Below, piece after piece: positions 13,492 through 17,189 of a stretch of 17,189 nucleotides of DNA. The notes beneath the pieces were generated by a model that was not told the origin of the DNA, searched no databases, and saw only the letters and a program-made list of their open reading frames with translations. The DNA is from Spirochaeta sp. (GTDB lineage Bacteria; Spirochaetota; Spirochaetia; DSM-2461), in contig DAOVYP010000011.1 of NCBI GenBank assembly GCA_030635565.1, forward strand, positions 1-17,189, written 5' to 3'. A program made the position numbers and the translations under genes. Numbering within the stretch: position 1 is the stretch's first letter; each line of letters starts with the position of its first letter.

Positions 13492-15300
13492 ATGGGTATT
13501 ATCAGCAGGAAGGATCAACTCGTGTCTGACAGCTCACCGGAACAGAGCGAACTGGATTTGCAGGATGGTAAAGCCGTTTCGGCACTTGCCGTGAAAAAGG
13601 GCCGTAAGAAGGCCATCGTTATTAAGGCCGGTAATACTGCCGATACCGAACATAAAGATTCGGCAATCGATGCCGTCTCAATGGAAAGTGACAGTTCTAC
13701 GGAGACTGCAACTGAGTCAGTTCAGGCTGAAGTCATGCCTGAGGCTGCGCCAGGCGATGTTGCCGATAACGTTGAAGAATCCAGAGAAATCGCGAAGGCT
13801 CCGGCAAAGATAAAGATCCACAAAAAAATACGGACCGAGAAGAAAGAAGATTCCCGGAACGTTAACGATAAGGTTCAGATTCCTTCATTCGAGCCTGAAC
13901 CGGATAATACAATTGCCGAAACCGAAAAATCTCAGGAGCAAGAGGCTCTAAGGGGTCGTCGTCGAGGTAAAAAGGGCGGAAACAGACCGATAAAAGGACC
14001 AAAGCATGACCCGGATGCTCCGAAGATTCAGATCAATGATCTTTCTAAAACCACCATGCCCGTATTACGGGAAATGGCTGAAGATCTGGGTTTGAAGAAA
14101 GAGGATCTGATACCGCTCAAGAAGCAGGAAATCATCTTCCAGGTACTGACCGCTCATATTGATAAGGGCGGTGTGATATACGCCTATGGATCTCTGGAAA
14201 TTCTGCCCGACGGATACGGATTCTTGCGTTCTCCGCAGAACTCGTACCTTCCGGGTACCGATGATATCTATATTTCTCCCAGCCAGATCCGTCTTTTTAA
14301 TCTGAAAACCGGTGATACGGTTTACGGCCAGATCAGGTCTCCCAAGGAAGGGGAGCGTTTCTTTGCCATGCTTCGGGTTGTTAATGTTAATTTTGATGAA
14401 CCATCTGCCGCCCAGACGCGAGTTTCGTTTGAGAACCTCACCCCGCTGTATCCTACCGAGCGACTGGATATGGAAACCCGGGTCGGGGATCCCTCCACCC
14501 GGATCATCAATCTCTTTTGTCCCATTGGAAAAGGTCAAAGGGGACTCATCGTTTCTCCTCCCAAATCAGGTAAGACGATTATTCTTCAGAAAATTGCCAA
14601 TGCGATTACCGAAAACCATCCTGAAGTAAATCTCATCGTCCTGCTTATTGATGAGCGTCCCGAGGAAGTCACAGACATGCAGCGCAGCGTCCAGGGTGAA
14701 GTGATCGCCTCCACTTTTGATGAACAGGCTACTCGGCATGTCCAGGTGGCCGAAATGGTCCTTGAGAAAGCCCGCAGACTGGTGGAACACAAAAAAAACG
14801 TCGTCATTCTCCTTGATTCCATCACTCGCCTGGCAAGAGCCTACAATCAGACTGTGCCTACAAGCGGTAAAATCCTGTCAGGTGGTGTCGACTCCAATGC
14901 CCTTCATAAGCCCAAGCGTTTCTTCGGAGCTGCACGTAACATTGAGAACGGCGGAAGCCTCACAATCGTTGCCACAGCTCTGATCGAGACCGGCAGCCGC
15001 ATGGACGAAGTAATCTTCGAGGAATTCAAGGGAACCGGAAACATGGAACTTGTTCTGGACCGCCGTCTGGCTGATAAACGCATATATCCTGCCTTCAATG
15101 TCAAGAAATCGAGTACCAGAAAAGAAGATCTTCTGCTGACCGATTTGGAACTCAACAAGATGTGGGTTCTCAGAAAAGTACTAAGTCCGATGGATGATAT
15201 GGAATCCGCCGAGATGATCGTTGACAAGATGAGGAAGACCAAGAATAATGAGGCGTTTCTAAATGGAATGAATACATCGGGGACAGCGCGCGACCTGTAG
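13492..15300 (+). CDS. rho: Transcription termination factor Rho with long charged N-terminal extension
   Basis: A 602-aa hexameric RNA helicase that ends transcription (E. coli Rho is 419). Residues 1-180 are low-complexity and charged, acidic first, then a basic patch ([16 protein letters not shown], 154-169). From 181 it is standard Rho: Rho_N helices (182-220), the RNA-binding cold-shock-like fold with [15 protein letters not shown] (233-247) and [13 protein letters not shown] (257-269), Walker A SPPKSGKT (355-362), [13 protein letters not shown] (384-396), Walker [17 protein letters not shown] (437-452), the Q-loop region [13 protein letters not shown] (459-471) and [11 protein letters not shown] (514-524). 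The start is chosen at ATG 13492 (GGAG, 5 nt away); ATG 13453 and GTG 13522 (with AGGAAGGA before it) are alternatives in frame. rpmE follows after 28 bp. Confidence 0.96.
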   Translation: MGIISRKDQLVSDSSPEQSELDLQDGKAVSALAVKKGRKKAIVIKAGNTADTEHKDSAIDAVSMESDSSTETATESVQAEVMPEAAPGDVADNVEESREIAKAPAKIKIHKKIRTEKKEDSRNVNDKVQIPSFEPEPDNTIAETEKSQEQEALRGRRRGKKGGNRPIKGPKHDPDAPKIQINDLSKTTMPVLREMAEDLGLKKEDLIPLKKQEIIFQVLTAHIDKGGVIYAYGSLEILPDGYGFLRSPQNSYLPGTDDIYISPSQIRLFNLKTGDTVYGQIRSPKEGERFFAMLRVVNVNFDEPSAAQTRVSFENLTPLYPTERLDMETRVGDPSTRIINLFCPIGKGQRGLIVSPPKSGKTIILQKIANAITENHPEVNLIVLLIDERPEEVTDMQRSVQGEVIASTFDEQATRHVQVAEMVLEKARRLVEHKKNVVILLDSITRLARAYNQTVPTSGKILSGGVDSNALHKPKRFFGAARNIENGGSLTIVATALIETGSRMDEVIFEEFKGTGNMELVLDRRLADKRIYPAFNVKKSSTRKEDLLLTDLELNKMWVLRKVLSPMDDMESAEMIVDKMRKTKNNEAFLNGMNTSGTARDL

Positions 15301-15328
15301 CGTAACCGATAGAATAGGAATTAATGCT

Positions 15329-15535
15329 ATGAAAAATGGTATACACCCGGATTACAAACCCTCAAAAGTGTCCTGTGCATGCGGCAATGCATTTGAGACG
15401 TTTTCAACGGTCGGTGATATGCAGATTGAAATCTGTTCCAGTTGTCATCCTTTCTTCACCGGAAAGCAGAAACTGGTGGACACTGCCGGACGCGTTGAGC
15501 GATTCAACAAGAAGTACGGTATCAAGGCAAAATAG
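15329..15535 (+). CDS. rpmE: 50S ribosomal protein L31
   Basis: A 68-aa zinc-binding ribosomal protein of the C+ type: Cys16 and Cys18 (VSCACGN), then Cys36 and Cys39 ([22 protein letters not shown]), followed by the basic tail [22 protein letters not shown] is the family N-terminus. AGGAAT (from 15316) serves as ribosome binding site. It is transcribed with rho and followed by an intrinsic terminator. The presence of all four zinc ligands marks it as the zinc-dependent form, normally replaced by a Cys-less paralogue under zinc shortage in species that have one. Confidence 0.96.
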   Translation: MKNGIHPDYKPSKVSCACGNAFETFSTVGDMQIEICSSCHPFFTGKQKLVDTAGRVERFNKKYGIKAK

Positions 15536-15560
15536 CCGAGCGGATTTATATACTGACAGG

Positions 15561-15600
15561 AAAGGGGTTGTCCGCGAAATCGGGGATTACCCCTTTTTCT
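15561..15600 (+). terminator. Intrinsic terminator after rpmE
   Basis: AAAGGGGT (15561-15568) pairs with ACCCCTTT (15589-15596); a short inner stem CCG/CGG (15572-15574, 15581-15583) closes the loop. The 3' arm runs into TTTTTCTTGT. It lies 25 bp after the L31 stop and ends the rho-rpmE unit. Confidence 0.7.
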
Positions 15601-15709
15601 TGTCGTGGAAATGAGTCACTGGAAGTGCTTCAGATCCTGGTTTTGTCACATGCTGACATGGGGTCAGATACCTTTCGTTACGCAGCTTTTCTAAAATGAT
15701 AGGCTTTTC

Positions 15710-15738
15710 TTGATTCCGGCCCGATCTCGGCGTAATAT
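15710..15738 (+). promoter_or_regulatory. Probable promoter for the GHMP kinase-surE unit
   Basis: TTGATT (15710-15715), a 17-bp spacer and TAATAT (15733-15738). Transcription would start near 15745, about 50 nt before the TTG start codon. The rest of the 195-bp gap (15601-15795) shows only a small palindrome at 15653-15667 and no gene. Confidence 0.45.
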
Positions 15739-15795
15739 CTTGATTAACCTTAGAGTAATACCTACGGGTGTTCTCATACGAGACGGCGGGCCCAT

Positions 15796-16953
15796 TTGAT
15801 CGACCAAATCACTGTTCATCACGAGAAAGAATACGGTGAAAAACCCACCGTTATAACAAGCGCTCCCGGAAAGATTGATCTGCTGGGTGAGCACGGTGAG
15901 GTGAGCCAGGGTTATGTTCTGTCCCTTGCTATTGACCGTCGATTCTATATCGCGGCATCCCTCAGGCCTGATAATTCACTTCGGTTCTATTCGGCCAATC
16001 TCAATGAACGCAAGAAATCAACTATCGCAGGACTTAAATACAAGCGGGAAGACCGGTGGGCGAATTACAGCAAGGGCGTTATCGACGCCCTGTTCCATAT
16101 GGGATTCAATATCCGGGGGCTGAATCTCACTTTGTTCAGTGAAGTCCCAATGGGTATTGGGCTGGCATCTTCATCGGCACTCACGGTAGCCACGGTCTGT
16201 GCGATGAAAGAATTGTTTTCCCTGGATATGTCGGAAGCCCAGATTATCGAGGCCGCCCGATCATCGGAAAGCCGGTTCATGAATCTTCATGAAGGCATCA
16301 GTTCTCCGATGGTGTCATTTTACGCCAGGGCCGGCCATCTCACACTTCTTGACATACATTCCCTGAAAGTTGAATATCCGGAGTTTCCCGGACCGCCGGC
16401 TGCCCTGCTCGTTACAGACTCAAGGGTATCGGAAAGTATGAGTGATGAAGAAAAGGGTGAGATTGACGAGTCCTGCAGGGACTGTGTTCAGGCATTGGAT
16501 ATGGGAAATACAGGTATGTTGTTCCGGGATCTTTCACGAGATGATCTTTCCAGCACTATTGAAGGCTTGAGCGAACGATCCCGGCGGGTCTGCCTCCATG
16601 TCGTCAAGGAAAATGCAAGGATTCATGAGTTCCTCAAGGCCGTTAAGAACGGTTCTTTTCATATCGCCGGGCGTATTCTGTTTCGGTCTCATGAAAGCCT
16701 GCGCGACCTTCTGGAAATTTCATGTCCTGAGCTTGACTGGCTGGCTAAAAGGGCGGTTGAAACCAACGGCATTTTTGGCTCCAGGATGATAGGAAGCGGA
16801 TACGGTGGCTGTACGGTGACTCTCATGGACGGTCAACTCAAAAGTAATTATGAGGAACGCCTGGAGGAATACGACCGGATATTCGGTTTTAAAGCCAGTG
16901 TTTTTCAAGTAGAGCCCGGGGACGGTGCACGGATTCATCTGTCGGATAGATGA
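15796..16953 (+). CDS. Galactokinase-family GHMP kinase with altered active-site motifs
   Basis: A 385-aa protein, the right length for galactokinase. Three GHMP motifs are visible: SAPGKIDLLGEHGEVSQGYV (22-41), the phosphate loop PMGIGLASSSAL (118-129) and SRMIGSGYGGCTVTLM (329-344). RSHESLRDLLEISCPELDWL (297-316) is also typical of GalK. Two positions differ. The sugar-binding GEHTDYN reads GEHGEVS (31-37), and the GIMDQ motif with the catalytic Asp reads GISSP (167-171). The substrate may therefore not be galactose, or the protein may have lost kinase activity. The start is TTG 15796: the frame has a stop at 15751 and no ATG or GTG before the conserved region. surE starts 4 bp after the stop, so they are probably translated from one mRNA. 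Confidence 0.8.
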   Translation: MIDQITVHHEKEYGEKPTVITSAPGKIDLLGEHGEVSQGYVLSLAIDRRFYIAASLRPDNSLRFYSANLNERKKSTIAGLKYKREDRWANYSKGVIDALFHMGFNIRGLNLTLFSEVPMGIGLASSSALTVATVCAMKELFSLDMSEAQIIEAARSSESRFMNLHEGISSPMVSFYARAGHLTLLDIHSLKVEYPEFPGPPAALLVTDSRVSESMSDEEKGEIDESCRDCVQALDMGNTGMLFRDLSRDDLSSTIEGLSERSRRVCLHVVKENARIHEFLKAVKNGSFHIAGRILFRSHESLRDLLEISCPELDWLAKRAVETNGIFGSRMIGSGYGGCTVTLMDGQLKSNYEERLEEYDRIFGFKASVFQVEPGDGARIHLSDR

Positions 16954-16957
16954 CATA

Positions 16958-17189
16958 ATGATCTTACTGCTGACAAATGATGACGGGCTCAATGCTCCGG
17001 GGCTGGAAGCCCTGGAGAATGAGTTGAGAAATACACATGATGTGTGGACAGTCGCTCCCGATAGGGAAATGAGCGGTCAATCTCACAGCATCACCTTGAA
17101 CGAAGGTTTGAAACTCAATCGTTTTCCTGATCAGCGTTTTGCCGTCCATGGCCCACCGGTGGATTGTGTGAGTTTGAGTTTTCAGGCCC
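16958..17189 (+). CDS. surE: 5'/3'-nucleotidase SurE (3' end outside window)
   Basis: The first 77 residues of SurE, a metal-dependent nucleoside monophosphate phosphatase, are present; the gene runs off the window. MILLLTNDDGLNAPGLEAL contains the metal-binding Asp8-Asp9 pair and is the standard SurE N-terminus. APDREMSGQSHSIT holds the conserved SG loop, and VHGPPVDCVSLS corresponds to the usual V-x-G-T-P-x-D-C-V, with the Thr replaced by Pro. The ATG lies 4 bp after the stop of the GHMP kinase gene, with only a weak ribosome binding site, which fits translational coupling. Confidence 0.95.
   Translation, partial: MILLLTNDDGLNAPGLEALENELRNTHDVWTVAPDREMSGQSHSITLNEGLKLNRFPDQRFAVHGPPVDCVSLSFQA

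Noticed and set aside
1..17189. CRISPR array, prophage, insertion sequence, tRNA or rRNA
   Set aside because: No regularly spaced repeats, no transposase or phage genes, and no tRNA cloverleaf or rRNA sequence were seen.

Overview
The window looks like ordinary chromosomal core sequence from a free-living spirochaete of moderate GC content (inference). The main support is gene content and order: S20 (rpsT), HU, then a little further on rho and L31 (rpmE). From memory this resembles the order in Treponema. Other support comes from two bactofilins, an M23 peptidase next to one of them, and a PSP1-domain protein next to a YaaR-type protein. I see no phage genes, transposase, CRISPR array, rRNA or tRNA.

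Layout. Positions 2-2742 hold the C-terminal part of a membrane-anchored Ser/Thr kinase (its N-lobe lies outside the window) and a PAS sensor histidine kinase. Next come translation-quality and RNA-modification genes in alternating orientation: dtd (-), rlmB (+), an unusual tandem nucleoside-diphosphate-kinase protein (+), dusB (-) and tatD (-). The histidine kinase/dtd and NDK/dusB pairs converge with stop codons that touch or overlap.

Positions 7096-7340 form a divergent regulatory region. It holds promoter-like sequences for tatD and for the M23 gene, plus a 90-nt element that folds into a three-way junction with about 31 base pairs. I could not match that element to any RNA family I know. 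It is the best candidate here for something undescribed.

Positions 7341-10306 are a co-directional envelope/RNA-metabolism unit: M23 peptidase, bactofilin, YaaR-like protein and PSP1 protein. A strong promoter with a dyad around its -10 then begins a second unit: a 56-aa zinc-ribbon protein, S20 (UUG start), HU, a response regulator with a degenerate histidine-phosphotransfer-like helix, a 73-aa stand-alone TPR protein, a second bactofilin, and PncC. A third promoter and a structured leader precede rho (with a long charged N-terminal extension) and rpmE, followed by an intrinsic terminator. The window ends with a galactokinase-family GHMP kinase lacking the usual catalytic Asp motif, and the first 77 codons of surE.

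How the genes fit together: most are housekeeping genes (translation, tRNA/rRNA modification, transcription termination, nucleoid, nucleotide repair). The less ordinary themes are cell-envelope morphogenesis (two bactofilins and an M23 endopeptidase) placed beside orphan signalling genes, and several proteins whose family-defining residues are duplicated or altered.
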